DNA of 64,000 bases. It comes from Kitasatospora sp. Root107. GTDB lineage: Bacteria; Actinomycetota; Actinomycetes; Streptomycetales; Streptomycetaceae. Positions 52,650-62,473 of the stretch are shown in pieces (the stretch's first letter is position 1; each line of letters starts with the position of its first letter). The notes below the pieces were generated by a model that saw only the letters and a list, made by a program, of their open reading frames with translations, made no database searches and had not been told where the DNA came from. The stretch lies in contig NZ_LMCT01000008.1 of assembly GCF_001424875.1 (NCBI RefSeq), positions 16,944 to 80,943 of the forward strand, given 5' to 3'. Position numbers and translations under genes: made by a program.

Positions 52650-53852
52650 ATGTCCGAGATGCGAGCGATTCTGTCGGCGAACGTACACCAGTATCTCCGC
52701 GATCCGGTGGTGCACCTGACCGTCCGGGCCACCCTCGCGGCGACGCTCGCCTATGCCGTGGCCGTGCAGCTGAGCACCGAGCCCGCGCCGCTCACCGCTC
52801 CGCTGACGGCGCTGCTGGTGGTCCAGGTGACGGTCTACTCGACGCTGACCACCAGTATCCGCCGGGTCAACTCGGTGGTGGTGGGCGTGCTGATCGCGAT
52901 CGGCTTCAGTGCCGTGATGGGACTCAGCTGGTGGAGCCTGGGGCTGATCATCCTGGCCTCGCTGACGGTCGGTCAGTTCGTCCGGGTGGACGAGTTCGTC
53001 AACGAGGTGGCGATCAGCGCGATGCTGGTGCTGGGGGTGACCCGGCTCGCCAGCCAGGCCTGGGACCGGGTGCTGGAGACCCTGATCGGCGCCGGGGTCG
53101 GCCTGCTGTTCAACCTGCTGTTCGCGCCGCCGGTCTGGCTCGACACCGCCGGCGAGTCGATCGAGGACCTGGCGCGCCGGGCCCGCCACCTGCTGCTGCG
53201 GCTCGCCGAACAGCTGCACGGCCCGACCGAGGTGCACCGGGCCGCCGCCCGGCTGCACGAGGCCCGCGAGCTGGACCAGGCGATCGCCGAGGTGGACGCC
53301 GCGCTCCGGCAGGCCGAGGACAGCCTGCGGTTGAACCCGCGGATCTCCGAGGGCGTGCTCTCCCGGCTGGTGCTGCGCACGGGTCTGGACACCCTGGAGA
53401 TCTGTGTCGTGGTGATCCGGGTGCTGGCCCGTTCGCTCACCGACCTGGCCAAGCGGCGCACCGGTGACCAGGGGCTGTTCCCGCCGGACGTGGCGCTCGC
53501 GCTGGAGGAGTTGCTCGCCCACATCGGGGGCGCCCTGGTCAGCTTCTCGGTGCTGGTCACCACCCAGGTCAGCCGCAACGCGGAGGCGGCCGAGCAGCGG
53601 CTGGCCGACGAGCTCAGCGCCGCCCTGGCCAGCCGGGAGAACGTCGCCAGGCTGCTGCTGGAGCAGGTGCGGCAGGATCCGGACGCCTGGCAGCTGCACG
53701 GTTCGCTGCTCGCCGAGCTGGACCGGATCCTGGACGAGCTGGATCTCGAACACCGGTCCCGCCGCCTGATGGAGGAGCTGGACCGGGCCACCGTGGCCAA
53801 CCGGGAGCGGTTCACGGTGCTGTACCGGCTGCGCAGGCTGGTCCGGGGCTGA
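52650..53852 (+). CDS. FUSC-family (aromatic acid exporter-like) membrane protein
   Basis: The 400-residue protein has five or six membrane segments in its first 150 residues (RATLAATLAYAVAVQLST, VVVGVLIAIGFSAVMGLSWW, LIGAGVGLLFNLLFAPPVW). A long cytoplasmic helical region with coiled-coil character follows. This matches ArAE/FUSC proteins, thought to export aromatic acids or related compounds. GAGGGGAG overlaps the ATG region as the ribosome site. It is divergent from the class V enzyme. Confidence 0.87.
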   Translation: MSEMRAILSANVHQYLRDPVVHLTVRATLAATLAYAVAVQLSTEPAPLTAPLTALLVVQVTVYSTLTTSIRRVNSVVVGVLIAIGFSAVMGLSWWSLGLIILASLTVGQFVRVDEFVNEVAISAMLVLGVTRLASQAWDRVLETLIGAGVGLLFNLLFAPPVWLDTAGESIEDLARRARHLLLRLAEQLHGPTEVHRAAARLHEARELDQAIAEVDAALRQAEDSLRLNPRISEGVLSRLVLRTGLDTLEICVVVIRVLARSLTDLAKRRTGDQGLFPPDVALALEELLAHIGGALVSFSVLVTTQVSRNAEAAEQRLADELSAALASRENVARLLLEQVRQDPDAWQLHGSLLAELDRILDELDLEHRSRRLMEELDRATVANRERFTVLYRLRRLVRG

Positions 53853-53867
53853 CGCTCGGTCAGCGGC

Positions 53868-54851
53868 TCAGGCCGGGGTCGAGGTCGGGGTCGAGGTCGG
53901 TGCCGGGCCGAAGCGGCGGCGGTACGCCTGGGGGTTGAGGCCGGTCTCGCGGCGGAGCAGGGCGCGCAGGTTGGCGGCGGTGCCGAGGCCGCTGCGGTGG
54001 GCGCCGCGTTCGATCAACCGGCGGGCCAGCGTGAGCCGTTCGCCGGTGAGCCAGACCAGCGGGGTGGTGCCGAGCTCGGCGCGGAAGCGCCGGTGCAGGG
54101 TGGCCTGGCTGACGGCGGCACGGGCCGCCAGGTCGGCCACCGTCAGCGGTGCGTCCAGCCGCTCCTGGGCCCAGGCCAGCACGGGCCCGAGCGACTCGTC
54201 CGGCAGATCGCGGACCGGCCGTTCGACGAACTGCCGTTGCCCGCCGTCCCGGTGGGCCGCGAAGACCAGCCGGCGGCTGACCGAGTTGGCGATCTCGGCG
54301 CCGTGGTCGCGCCGGACCAGGTGCAGGCCGAGGTCGAGGGCGGCGGCGCTGCCCGCCGAGGTGAGGATGTCGCCGTCGTCGACGAACAGCACGTCGGACT
54401 CCAGTCGGACGGCGGGGAACCGGGCCCGGAACGAGTCCGCCCACTGCCAGTGCGCGGTGGCCCGGCGCCCGTCCAGGACCCCGGCCTCGGCCAGCGTGAA
54501 GGCGCCGCTGCAGAAGCCGACCAGCCGCGCCCCGCGCGCGTGCGCCCGGCGGACGGCGCCGAGCACGGCCGGGCGGCGCGGCACGTCGGTGTCCGGCCGG
54601 TTGGGGACGATCAGGGTGTCTGCCGTCTCGGCGGCCGCCAGGTCGGCCACGCCGGTGAGGGTGAAGAAGCCGTCCCGCATCAGCGTCTCGGGTGCCGGTG
54701 AGCAGAGCTTGAACTCGTAGAGCTCGCGCCCGACTTCGGGCCGACGGAGGCCGAACACCTCGGTGGCGCAACCGAGCTCGAACGGGTTGGAGTTCTCGTC
54801 CACGATGACGACCACGCGGTGCGGCCTGGTGTGCGGGGATTCTTGCGGCAT
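53868..54851 (-). CDS. GlxA-type AraC-family regulator
   Basis: The 327-residue protein has an N-terminal DJ-1/PfpI amidase-like domain (VVIVDENSNPFELGCATEVF, with the nucleophile-region Cys in VGFCSGAFTLAEAG). A C-terminal AraC HTH pair follows (LTVADLAARAAVSQATLHRR and the GTAANLRALLRRETG region). The C-terminus ends in the small repeat TSTPTSTPA from duplicated GGTCGAGGTCGG DNA. It is divergent from the cupin gene by 52 bases and probably controls it. Confidence 0.92.
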   Translation of the reverse strand: MPQESPHTRPHRVVVIVDENSNPFELGCATEVFGLRRPEVGRELYEFKLCSPAPETLMRDGFFTLTGVADLAAAETADTLIVPNRPDTDVPRRPAVLGAVRRAHARGARLVGFCSGAFTLAEAGVLDGRRATAHWQWADSFRARFPAVRLESDVLFVDDGDILTSAGSAAALDLGLHLVRRDHGAEIANSVSRRLVFAAHRDGGQRQFVERPVRDLPDESLGPVLAWAQERLDAPLTVADLAARAAVSQATLHRRFRAELGTTPLVWLTGERLTLARRLIERGAHRSGLGTAANLRALLRRETGLNPQAYRRRFGPAPTSTPTSTPA

Positions 54852-54903
54852 GTGCGATTCCTAGCACTCACGCTGTCGGTCCGCCAAAGGCCAGGATCGG
54901 CCC

Positions 54904-55302
54904 ATGACCACCACACCGATCGCTCTCGGCACGGCCCTGGCCTCCTTCGACGCCCTCTGGAGCCCCCGGATCGTCACCCGCGTCAACGACTACGACGTCC
55001 GGATCGCCAAGGTGCACGGCGAGCACGTCTGGCACGCCCACGACGACACCGACGAGTTCTTCCTGGTCCTGGAGGGCGAGTTGCACATCTCACTGCGCGA
55101 GCCCGCCGGGGAGCGCACCGTGGTGCTGCCGAAGGGCGCCGTCTTCACCGTCCCCCGGGGCATCGAGCACCGGCCGTCCGCTCCCTTGGGCGCCGCGATT
55201 CTGATGTTCGAACCCAGCGGCACCGCCACGGTCGGCGACCGCCACGACGAGATCCCTGATCATGTGGACGCCACCACGGGTCACCCGCTCACGTCCTGGT
55301 GA
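54904..55302 (+). CDS. Cupin-domain protein
   Basis: The 132-residue protein has the two cupin motifs: WHAHDDTDEFFLVLEGEL with metal-binding His and Glu, and VPRGIEHRP with the last His. It could be a small metal-dependent dioxygenase, isomerase or binding protein. No partner enzyme is obvious. It lies divergent to a GlxA-type regulator, so expression is likely regulated by that protein. Confidence 0.92.
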   Translation: MTTTPIALGTALASFDALWSPRIVTRVNDYDVRIAKVHGEHVWHAHDDTDEFFLVLEGELHISLREPAGERTVVLPKGAVFTVPRGIEHRPSAPLGAAILMFEPSGTATVGDRHDEIPDHVDATTGHPLTSW

Positions 55303-55318
55303 ACTTGTCCGTGCGTGG

Positions 55319-55348
55319 TTGCGCCGGGGCGGTGGCACTTCCTACGGT
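55319..55348 (+). promoter_or_regulatory. Candidate promoter of the MetE-like gene
   Basis: TTGCGC at 55319-55324 and TACGGT at 55343-55348 are separated by 18 bases. The predicted start of transcription falls at or next to the ATG at 55356, implying a leaderless message. No good ribosome site is present. Confidence 0.45.
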
Positions 55349-55355
55349 CGTCACC

Positions 55356-56420
55356 ATGAGTATCCCTACGGAAGCGATCGGTAGCATCCCGCGATCGCGC
55401 GCCCTGCAAGAGGCCCTGACCCAGCACGCCGAAGGGCGGCTGAACACAGCAGATCTGACGAAGCTGCAGGAGCAGGCGACGGCCGAGACCCTGGCCGCCC
55501 TGGAGGAGTTGGGCTGCGCCGTCCTGGTGGACGGGGAGCAGGCCAAGCCCAGCTTCGTCACCTACCCCCTGGCGGGGCTGACCGCCCTCGACCCGGATGG
55601 TGTGGTCATCCCGTTCGCCGACGGCCACATCCGGCAACTGCCCAAGCTGACCGCCGGGCCGTTCCGCTACCAGGTCCGCGCGGAGAGCTATCTGCGGGAC
55701 GCCCGGCGGCACACCCACCGTCCGGTCAAGCAGGCGGTGATCGCACCGTCCGCGCTCAGTCTGCTCTACCCTGGCGAGCCGATCGGCGGCTACTCGCGGG
55801 ACGCGTTCCTGCGTGATCTCGCGAACGAGGCCGAGGCCGATATCCGCGGCTGCCTGGACGCGGGTGCGCACGCGGTCCAACTGGACTTCACCGAAGGCCG
55901 GTTGTCGCTCAAGCTCGACCCGTCCGGGGGCGTGCTGGACGAGTTCGTCGCGCTCAACAACGAGGTGCTCGGCCGGTTCGACGACGAGCAGCGGTCGCGC
56001 CTGGGCGTGCACACCTGCCCGGGCGGCGACCACGACTCCACCCACAGTTTGGACGTCGACTACGCCGAGCTGCTGCCCAAACTGTTCCAGCTGAAGGTCG
56101 GCAACTTCTACGTCCAGCTGGCCAGCGAGGCGGACCCGGAGCGGGTGCTCGGCATCATCGCCGACCAACTCCGGCCCGGCATCCGGGTGTTCGTCGGGGT
56201 GACCGACCCGATCGACCCCGTCGTGGAGACCCCGGAGCAGGTCCGTGACCGGGTGTTGACGGCGGCCCGGTACATCCCGGTGGACCAGTTGGGCACCACC
56301 GACGACTGCGGCTTCGCGCCGTTCGCCGACGACATCTCGACCTCGCGCGACCTGGCCTTCGCCAAGATCGCGGCCCGGGTGCAGGGCACGGCGCTGGCGG
56401 CGCAGGCGCTCGGTCTCTGA
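55356..56420 (+). CDS. MetE C-terminal-like methyltransferase (cobalamin-independent methionine synthase family)
   Basis: The 354-residue protein matches the catalytic half of MetE: N-terminal IGSIPRSRALQEAL, zinc ligands in GVHTCPGGDHDSTHS and TTDDCGFAPFADD, and the conserved aspartate in HAVQLDFTEGRLSLK. Such short MetE-like proteins may take methyl groups from donors other than methyltetrahydrofolate. A probable leaderless ATG at 55356 begins MSIPTEAIGS. A terminator separates it from the convergent aminotransferase. Confidence 0.9.
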   Translation: MSIPTEAIGSIPRSRALQEALTQHAEGRLNTADLTKLQEQATAETLAALEELGCAVLVDGEQAKPSFVTYPLAGLTALDPDGVVIPFADGHIRQLPKLTAGPFRYQVRAESYLRDARRHTHRPVKQAVIAPSALSLLYPGEPIGGYSRDAFLRDLANEAEADIRGCLDAGAHAVQLDFTEGRLSLKLDPSGGVLDEFVALNNEVLGRFDDEQRSRLGVHTCPGGDHDSTHSLDVDYAELLPKLFQLKVGNFYVQLASEADPERVLGIIADQLRPGIRVFVGVTDPIDPVVETPEQVRDRVLTAARYIPVDQLGTTDDCGFAPFADDISTSRDLAFAKIAARVQGTALAAQALGL

Positions 56421-56425
56421 ACCCC

Positions 56426-56457
56426 CGGCGGTGGCCTGCCCGAGCGGGCCACCGCCG
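56426..56457. terminator. Terminator between MetE-like gene and aminotransferase
   Basis: CGGCGGTGGCC and GGCCACCGCCG pair around a short GC-rich loop, between convergent stop codons. Confidence 0.88.
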
Positions 56458-56462
56458 TTGCC

Positions 56463-57596
56463 TCAGCGCCTGGTTCGGAGCCAGTCGGCCAGCGCCGCCA
56501 GACCTGCTTCCGGGTCGCGGCGGCCGAGACCGATCCGGAACCGGTCGGTGGGGGTGGGGGTCAGCTCGGAGCGGTAGATGCTCGCGGGCAGCAGCAGCAC
56601 CCCGGCCTCCTCGACCAGCCGGGTGCAGAAGGTTTCCACTCCCTCGGCGCCGAGGTAGCGCGGATAGGCGACGCAACCGCCGTCGGGCGCCTGCCAGTCG
56701 AAGAGCTCGGCGAAGTCGGCGAAGAACGCGTCGAAGAGCGGCAGGTTCGCCGCCAGCAGCGCCCGGTTGCGGTCGATGATGGTGTCACGGGCCTTGAGGG
56801 CGATCCGGGCCAGTACCTCGCTGGGGGCCGAGTTGCAGATCGTGGTGTAGTGCTTGGCGCGCTCCAGCCGGGACCGCAACTCGCCGTCGCGGCAGGCGAT
56901 CCAGCCGATCCGCAGACCCGGCAGGCCGAGCGCCTTCGAGGTGACGTTCAGTGAGAGGGCTCGCGGCGAGAGGTCGGCGGCCTGCGGCAGGGTACGCGCG
57001 GGGTCGCGCTCCAGGCCGCGGTAGACCTCGTCGCTGAACAGGTGGATGCCGCGCTCCTCGCAGAGCTGCACCAGGGCGGCGAAGTCGGCGGCGTCGATCA
57101 CCTTGCCGGTGGGATTGTTGGGGAAGTTGACCGACAGCACCCGGGTGTTCGGGCGCAGTGCGGCCCGGACCCGGTCGAGGTCCAACGCCCAGTCCTGGTC
57201 CGGGTCCAGGGCCACGCCGGTGACCTCGCAGAGGGCGAGCGGAATGGTCTCGGCGGCCTGGTAGTTCGGGGTGACCACCACGGCGTGGTCGCCGGGGCCG
57301 AGCAGCACGTTCATCGCCAGGTAGAGCGCCTCCTCGGCGCCGGCGAAGCAGATCACGTCGTCCGGCCTTGCCAGGTCGTACGTCGCCGCGATCGCCTCGC
57401 GCAGGCCCGGGTCGCCGAAGGTCTCGGTGTAGCCGAGCGGGAGGTGCTCGAAGGCTTCGCGGTCCCCGGCGTCGGCCAGCGTGAGCAGCTCGCTCAGGGT
57501 CATGGTCTGGGCGTCGGAGGCGGTGAGGTGGTGACGGGCGGTGAACTCCCAGCGGGAGAAGTAGGTTTCGAGCCGGAAGTCGGGCAGTCGGGTCAT
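56463..57596 (-). CDS. Class I/II PLP-dependent aminotransferase
   Basis: The 377-residue enzyme has NFPNNPTGKVID, the PLP-phosphate/ring region FSDEVYRGLE, the Schiff-base Lys in NVTSKALGLPGLRIGW, and a C-terminal Arg in DRFRIGLGRRDPE. Substrate is unknown; the controlling YheO-type regulator suggests amino-acid or D-amino-acid catabolism. Its ATG overlaps the regulator stop (ATGA), so the two are one operon. Confidence 0.92.
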   Translation of the reverse strand: MTRLPDFRLETYFSRWEFTARHHLTASDAQTMTLSELLTLADAGDREAFEHLPLGYTETFGDPGLREAIAATYDLARPDDVICFAGAEEALYLAMNVLLGPGDHAVVVTPNYQAAETIPLALCEVTGVALDPDQDWALDLDRVRAALRPNTRVLSVNFPNNPTGKVIDAADFAALVQLCEERGIHLFSDEVYRGLERDPARTLPQAADLSPRALSLNVTSKALGLPGLRIGWIACRDGELRSRLERAKHYTTICNSAPSEVLARIALKARDTIIDRNRALLAANLPLFDAFFADFAELFDWQAPDGGCVAYPRYLGAEGVETFCTRLVEEAGVLLLPASIYRSELTPTPTDRFRIGLGRRDPEAGLAALADWLRTRR

Positions 57597-58240
57597 CGCG
57601 CCAGTCCTTCGGGGGGAGTCGCCCTGAGCTCGGTCAGCAGGGCGTAGACGGTGGACCGGGACACCCGCAGGGCATCGGCGACGGCGGGTGCGGCCCGGCG
57701 GACCGCGAACACCCCGGCCTGCTCCAGCTCGGCCAGCACGGCCAGCCGGTCCTGCCGGGTGAGCCGCTCGACCGGGCGGCCGTGCTCGCGGACGTAGCCG
57801 CCGATCGCGTGCTGGATGCGCTCGGACCAGTCCTGCTCGAACAGCGGCTCCGGACGCCGTACGGTCGGCGCCCCGAAGGCGGACAGCACGGCGGCGGCCC
57901 GCTCGAGCGGCGTCCGGTCGAGGTTGACGCAGAGCACCGCCGTCGCTCGGCCGTCCCCGTCGCGCAGGACGGCGCTGACCGAGGACAGCCGCCGGCCGTC
58001 CGCGAGCAGCTTCTCGTACGGCCCGTAGACGTCCTCGGCCGCCGGGTCCAGCGCGTCCAGTTCGCCGAGCAGTGAGGGGTCGCCCGCTCGGCGGGAGGTC
58101 AGCGGGTGCCAGATCCGCAGCACCCGGTCGGTGTCGGGATCGTGCAGCACCACCTCGGCGTACGGGCCGAGCAGCAGCGCCACGGCCTCGCACACCGGGC
58201 CCCACATCCGCACCCGGGGGTCCTCCGTGCTCTTCGTCAT
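57593..58240 (-). CDS. YheO/DauR-type PAS-HTH transcriptional regulator
   Basis: The 215-residue protein has an N-terminal YheO-like PAS domain (LLLGPYAEVVLHDPDTDRVL) and a C-terminal winged helix (VFAVRRAAPAVADALRVSRS). Related DauR proteins control D-arginine utilisation in Pseudomonas; here the partner is an aminotransferase. Two tandem palindromes lie immediately before its start, suggesting autoregulation. The gene starts only about 40 bases after ligA on the same strand. Confidence 0.88.
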   Translation of the reverse strand: MTKSTEDPRVRMWGPVCEAVALLLGPYAEVVLHDPDTDRVLRIWHPLTSRRAGDPSLLGELDALDPAAEDVYGPYEKLLADGRRLSSVSAVLRDGDGRATAVLCVNLDRTPLERAAAVLSAFGAPTVRRPEPLFEQDWSERIQHAIGGYVREHGRPVERLTRQDRLAVLAELEQAGVFAVRRAAPAVADALRVSRSTVYALLTELRATPPEGLAR

Positions 58241-58242
58241 GC

Positions 58243-58277
58243 CTGGACTGTACGTCCGGACTGGACGGAGAGTCCAG
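58243..58277. promoter_or_regulatory. Tandem 17-bp palindromic operators before the YheO-type regulator
   Basis: CTGGAC-TGTAC-GTCCGG (58243-58259) and CTGGAC-GGAGA-GTCCAG (58261-58277) have identical half-sites apart from one base and the same five-base spacer. Their centres are 18 bases apart. They fill the gap between the ligA stop and the regulator start and probably bind the regulator or its paralogue. Confidence 0.75.
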
Positions 58278-58281
58278 CAGC

Positions 58282-60315
58282 TCAGGCGTCCAGTTGCTCG
58301 GCGACCATGGTGGCGAACTCGTCCGGGGTGATGATCCGGATGCCCAGCTCCTCGGCCTTGGTGCGCTTGGAGCCGGCCTTCTCGCCCGCGACCAGCAGGG
58401 TGGTGCGCTTGGAGACCGAGGAGGAGGCCTTGCCGCCGGCGCGCTCGATCAGCTCGTTCATCTCGTTGCGGGAGAGCTCGGCCAGGGCGCCGGTCATCGA
58501 GCCGGTGACCACCACGGCCTGGCCGGAGAGCGGGCCCGTCGGGGAGGTGTCGTCGTCGGCGGAGGCGGCGACCGCGGTCGGCTCGCTCTCCGCGATGCCG
58601 ACGTTCTGGGCGATCAACTTGTCCAGCAGCGGAGCGAGTTCGGTGAGCTCGGCGACGATCACCCGGGCCTTCTCGGTGCCGATGCCGGGCACTCCGGCCA
58701 GGGTGTCCTGGTCGGCGGCCCGGATCGCGGCCATGCTGCCGAAGTGTGCGGCGATCCGGCGCGACATGGTCCGGCCGGTGCCGCGGACGCCGAGTGCGCA
58801 GAACACCCGGTGCAGTGGCTGGTGGCGGGCGGTCTCCAGGGCGGCGAGCAGGTTGTCGGCGCTGGTCTCGCCCATCCGCTCCAGGGTGAGCAGTTGATCC
58901 CTGGTCAGGGTGAACAGGTCGGCGAGGTCGGCGACCAGGCCGGAGTCGACCAGCTGGACCGCCCGGGTGCCGCCGAGGCCCGCGATGTCGAGCTGGTCGC
59001 GCGCGGCGGCGTACCGGATCGAGGCGACCGCCTGGCAGCCGCGCCCCTGGACGCAGCGCCAGCGCTGCTCGGAGGTGTCGATGTCACCGCCGCAGCGCGG
59101 GCAGACCTCCGGGAAGGCGATCGGCTGCTCGGCGCCGGTGCGCTGCTCGACCAGCGGCGCCTCCACCCGGGGGATCACGTCGCCGGCCCGGTAGACGAAG
59201 ACCTGATCGCCCGTCATCAGCCCGCGCCGGGTGATGTCGGCGGGGTTGTGCAGGGTCGCGTAGGTGACCGTGACGCCGTCGATCACGACCGGCTCCAGCA
59301 CCGCGCGGGGCGCGATGATGCCGGTACGGCCGACGTTCCACTCCACCTCCAGCAGGCGGGTGACCTTGTGCTGGGCGGGCAGCTTGCGGGCCACCGCCCA
59401 GCGCGGGGCCCGGGAGCCCGCCCCGGCCTGCTGCTGGTCGGCGGCGGAGTCCGCCTTCACCACCACGCCGTCGATACCGAACGGCAGCACCGGCCGGAGC
59501 GCGGCGATCTCGTCGATCCGCTGCTGCACCTCCTCGACCGTGGCGCAGCGCCGGGGCTCGGCCGCCGTACCGGCGGCGGTGTGCGCACCGAGCTCGGCGA
59601 TCCGGGCCAACAGCTCGCTGTGGCAAAGGCCGTCAAGACCGACGGCGTCGTACGCGAAGAGCGTCAGCTCGACCCGGTACGGCCGGTCCTTGGCCCGCAG
59701 GGTGCCGGCCGCGCCGCTGCGCGGGTGGGCGAACGGGGCGGCGCCGTGTGCGGTGCGGGTCTCGTTGGCCAGCTCGAACTGCTCGTGGGTGAGCAGGACT
59801 TCACCGCGCAGCTCCAGATCGACCGGCTCGGTCAGGGTGGCGGGCAGGCCGAGCACGGCGTCGGCGGAGTGCGTGATGTCCTCGCCCGCCAGGCCGTCGC
59901 CCCGGGTGAGCACCTGCACCAGCCGACCGGCCCGGTACCTGGCGGCCACCGCCAGGCCGTCCAGCTTCGGCTCCACGCACCAGCCGTCCACCGGCCGCCC
60001 GAGCCGGCGCTCCAGGCCGGCCGCCCAGGCGGTGAACTCCTCGGCCGAGAAGACGTTGTCCAGCGAGAGCATCGGCACCGAGTGCGGGACGTCGCCGTCG
60101 GCCGCGCCGCCCGCCACCTTGCCGGTCGGGGAGTGCGTCAACACCTCGGTCGGGTGGGCGAGTTCGTACGCCTCGATGGCCCGCACCAGGGCGTCGTACT
60201 CGTCGTCACCCAGCGGGGTCGAGCCGTCGTCGTAGTAGGCCGCCGCTGCCTGGACAGCGGTGTCCACGGCGTCGGAGTAGGCGGCAAGGGAGGCGAGAGT
60301 GGCTGCGTCCGTCAT
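58282..60315 (-). CDS. ligA: NAD-dependent DNA ligase, second-type LigA
   Basis: The 677-residue ligase seals nicks using NAD. It has domain Ia, adenylation Lys117 in [13 protein letters not shown] fold, zinc-finger cysteines in CPRCGG and CVQGRGC, helix-hairpin-helix repeats ([14 protein letters not shown]) and a C-terminal BRCT domain. The adenylation motif EPKLDG differs from the ELKVDG I remember in the housekeeping LigA of Streptomyces, so this is probably the second ligase (LigA2). The ATG lacks a clear ribosome site. Its 3' end carries the promoter region of the YheO-type regulator. Confidence 0.93.
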   Translation of the reverse strand: MTDAATLASLAAYSDAVDTAVQAAAAYYDDGSTPLGDDEYDALVRAIEAYELAHPTEVLTHSPTGKVAGGAADGDVPHSVPMLSLDNVFSAEEFTAWAAGLERRLGRPVDGWCVEPKLDGLAVAARYRAGRLVQVLTRGDGLAGEDITHSADAVLGLPATLTEPVDLELRGEVLLTHEQFELANETRTAHGAAPFAHPRSGAAGTLRAKDRPYRVELTLFAYDAVGLDGLCHSELLARIAELGAHTAAGTAAEPRRCATVEEVQQRIDEIAALRPVLPFGIDGVVVKADSAADQQQAGAGSRAPRWAVARKLPAQHKVTRLLEVEWNVGRTGIIAPRAVLEPVVIDGVTVTYATLHNPADITRRGLMTGDQVFVYRAGDVIPRVEAPLVEQRTGAEQPIAFPEVCPRCGGDIDTSEQRWRCVQGRGCQAVASIRYAAARDQLDIAGLGGTRAVQLVDSGLVADLADLFTLTRDQLLTLERMGETSADNLLAALETARHQPLHRVFCALGVRGTGRTMSRRIAAHFGSMAAIRAADQDTLAGVPGIGTEKARVIVAELTELAPLLDKLIAQNVGIAESEPTAVAASADDDTSPTGPLSGQAVVVTGSMTGALAELSRNEMNELIERAGGKASSSVSKRTTLLVAGEKAGSKRTKAEELGIRIITPDEFATMVAEQLDA

Positions 60316-60501
60316 ACCCACATCATCTCGTCCGGCACTGACATCGCCATCGGTCCCGGGCCCGCCGTCGGTGACTCTCGGTAGTGAAAGGGGAGGCGGA
60401 TCCCCCCTCTTTCGAGTGTTCGGCGAAGTGGAATCCCAGCTATTGGTCAAAGGTCGGTCAAGTGTATTAATGATCCCTTTTTCGTCCGGTACAGTTTCCG
60501 T
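60316..60501. promoter_or_regulatory. AT-rich divergent promoter region between ligA and TetR gene
   Basis: The stretch 60441-60500 is notably AT-rich and contains a repeated GGTCAAAGGTC/GGTCAAG motif and TGTATTAATGATC. A promoter and operator for the TetR gene are likely here. The start of ligA transcription also lies in this space. Confidence 0.45.
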
Positions 60502-61122
60502 ATGGGACATCGTGAGGATCTGCTGGAGGGCGCCAAGCGGTGCCTTATCGAAAAAGGTTACGGCCGTACGACCACCAGAGACATCGTCGCGGCTTCCGGA
60601 GCCAACCTGGCGTCCATCGGCTATCACTACGGATCGAAGGAGGCGCTGCTCAACGCCGCCCTCCTGGAGGCACTGGACGACACCGGCGGGGAGTACCAGC
60701 CGACCTCGGTCGAGGACCCGCGGCCCGGCGCCGACCCGCTGGAGCGGTTCGAGGCAGCCTGGGCTCAGATCGTCGAGAAGTACACCACCCGCCGTCAGCT
60801 GCTGCTGGCCAGTTTCGAGGTGTTCGCGCAGGTGGACAGGGTTCCCGAGCTGCGAGCGGCGCTGGCCGACGGGATCCAGCAGGGGCGCGAGTCGATGGCC
60901 GAGCTGTTCCAGAGCATCGCCGGCGACAGTGCCGAGCCGCTCGACGAGGAGCGGCAGAACGCGATCGGTTCGTTCTACCAGGCACTGGCCACCGGGGTGA
61001 TGGCGCAACTGCTGGTGGACCCGGACCGGGCCCCGACCGCACGTGATCTGACCCTCGCACTGCGCACCATGGTGAACTGGCAGCCGGCTCTTCTCCCGGA
61101 GCCGGAGCCCGTTCAGATCTGA
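60502..61122 (+). CDS. TetR-family regulator
   Basis: The 206-residue protein has the [23 protein letters not shown] followed by [14 protein letters not shown], and a helical C-terminal domain. The first 40 codons use more A and T than neighbours. It has no obvious operon partner; it is divergent from ligA and convergent with the Tat-exported beta-propeller gene. Targets are unknown. A large perfect palindrome follows as terminator. Confidence 0.92.
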   Translation: MGHREDLLEGAKRCLIEKGYGRTTTRDIVAASGANLASIGYHYGSKEALLNAALLEALDDTGGEYQPTSVEDPRPGADPLERFEAAWAQIVEKYTTRRQLLLASFEVFAQVDRVPELRAALADGIQQGRESMAELFQSIAGDSAEPLDEERQNAIGSFYQALATGVMAQLLVDPDRAPTARDLTLALRTMVNWQPALLPEPEPVQI

Positions 61123-61177
61123 CCCGGATCCGACGTGGATCCGAGTTTCGGAAAACAATTCGGAGAATGCCGAAATG

Positions 61178-61209
61178 ACCGGCGGTCGAGGAATTCCTCG
61201 ACCGCCGGT
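61178..61209. terminator. 32-base perfect palindrome between convergent genes
   Basis: ACCGGCGGTCGAGGAA meets its exact reverse complement with no loop, centred on GAATTC at 61190-61195. It lies between the TetR stop and the convergent beta-propeller gene stop and probably terminates both. Confidence 0.88.
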
Positions 61210-61241
61210 TCACGTTTTCCGGCGCTGTTCCCGGAGGTCCG

Positions 61242-62276
61242 TCAGATGCGGTGCAGAACGAAATCGTCGGTGGTCTCGCCCTTGAAAAGCAGGTCGGGAC
61301 GGCCACTCAGCGTGTAGTCACCGTGCGGGGTGACCAGCACGTCGGTGGGCAGCCGCTCGGGCCACGGCTGGACGCGCTGGATCTCGTGCGCGGCGGACCA
61401 GCTGCGGTCGGTCGGGCGGAGCACGATGACCGCGTCCACGCCGGCCGGGTTCGCCAGGTCGTTGCTGACCACCAGCAGGGTGCCGTCCGGGCGCAGCGCG
61501 ATCGAGTCGCCGCCGACGATCGGACGGTCCAGCGTGACCGGGTGGGCCTGCTGCGGGGCGTCCAGCGGGATCCGGACCAGCTGGCCGGTGCTGTACTGCA
61601 GGGTCAGCAGGAAGCCGGCCGGGTGCAGCAGCAGACCGATCACACCGGCGCCGGTGCCCAGCTCCCAGCCGGGCGAGATCACCGAGGTGTCGGCCAGCAC
61701 CGAGGCCTGACCGTCCGTGGTGACCCGGTAGATCTTGTTGGCGGCGGGGTCGCTGACGTAGGCGGTGCCGTCCTTGTCGATGGCGACCCGGTCCGCGGCG
61801 TGCATCGGCTCCTCGCCGAGGCTGAGGTCGACCAGGAACAGCTGGCGGCCGGTGCTCAGCTCGAAGACGCCGAGTCCGGACTCCTTGAGGTAGGTCTCCG
61901 GGGTGGATCGGGTGCCGAGGCCCAGGTCGTGGTAGCCGAGCAGCAGTCGGTCGCGGTGCACGTCGACGGCTATCCCGACGGACGAGACGATCTTCGGGTC
62001 GGGGTCGGTCACCAGCGGGGTCACCGAGCCGTCGGAGTTCAGGATCGAGGCGGTGCCGTGCCGGGTCGAGCTCAGCAGGATGGCCTTGCGCCGGGGGTCC
62101 CAGGTCATGCCCTCCGGGTGCAGGGAGTCGGCGTGGCCGGTGATGACTCCGGGGTAGGGGCAGGACGAGGCGGTCTCGGTGGCGGCCTCGGCCGAGGGTG
62201 TCAGACCGGCCGTGGCAGCGGCGGCGACCACTGCGGCCCCGAGCACGCCGCGGCGGCTGATCTCAGTGTCGGTCAT
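61242..62276 (-). CDS. Tat-exported beta-propeller (SMP-30/NHL-like) protein
   Basis: The 344-residue protein has a twin-arginine signal, ISRRGVLGAAVVAAAATAG, with cleavage near AEAA. The rest consists of repeated strand motifs such as VAIDKDGTAYVSDPAANKIY and DSIALRPDGTLLVVSNDLA, as in six-bladed SMP-30/gluconolactonase or NHL propellers. It is folded before export, so it may bind a metal or cofactor. Substrate is unknown. AGGAG ten bases upstream supports the ATG. Confidence 0.88.
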   Translation of the reverse strand: MTDTEISRRGVLGAAVVAAAATAGLTPSAEAATETASSCPYPGVITGHADSLHPEGMTWDPRRKAILLSSTRHGTASILNSDGSVTPLVTDPDPKIVSSVGIAVDVHRDRLLLGYHDLGLGTRSTPETYLKESGLGVFELSTGRQLFLVDLSLGEEPMHAADRVAIDKDGTAYVSDPAANKIYRVTTDGQASVLADTSVISPGWELGTGAGVIGLLLHPAGFLLTLQYSTGQLVRIPLDAPQQAHPVTLDRPIVGGDSIALRPDGTLLVVSNDLANPAGVDAVIVLRPTDRSWSAAHEIQRVQPWPERLPTDVLVTPHGDYTLSGRPDLLFKGETTDDFVLHRI

Positions 62277-62473
62277 GTTTCTTCGTCTCCTGGTGGGACA
62301 GGCGTGCACGGACCACGAGCGCCCGACGGCGAGACGGGAAACTTGGGCAGGATCGACGACGCCGCCGCACTGGGTTCGTCCGGGAACGGGTGCCCCCAGC
62401 ATCGAACTTGGCACGAAACTAGTCCCGCGAAGGTCCCGCCCCCACCCCTATCCGCCCCCTGTCCGACCGGCGC

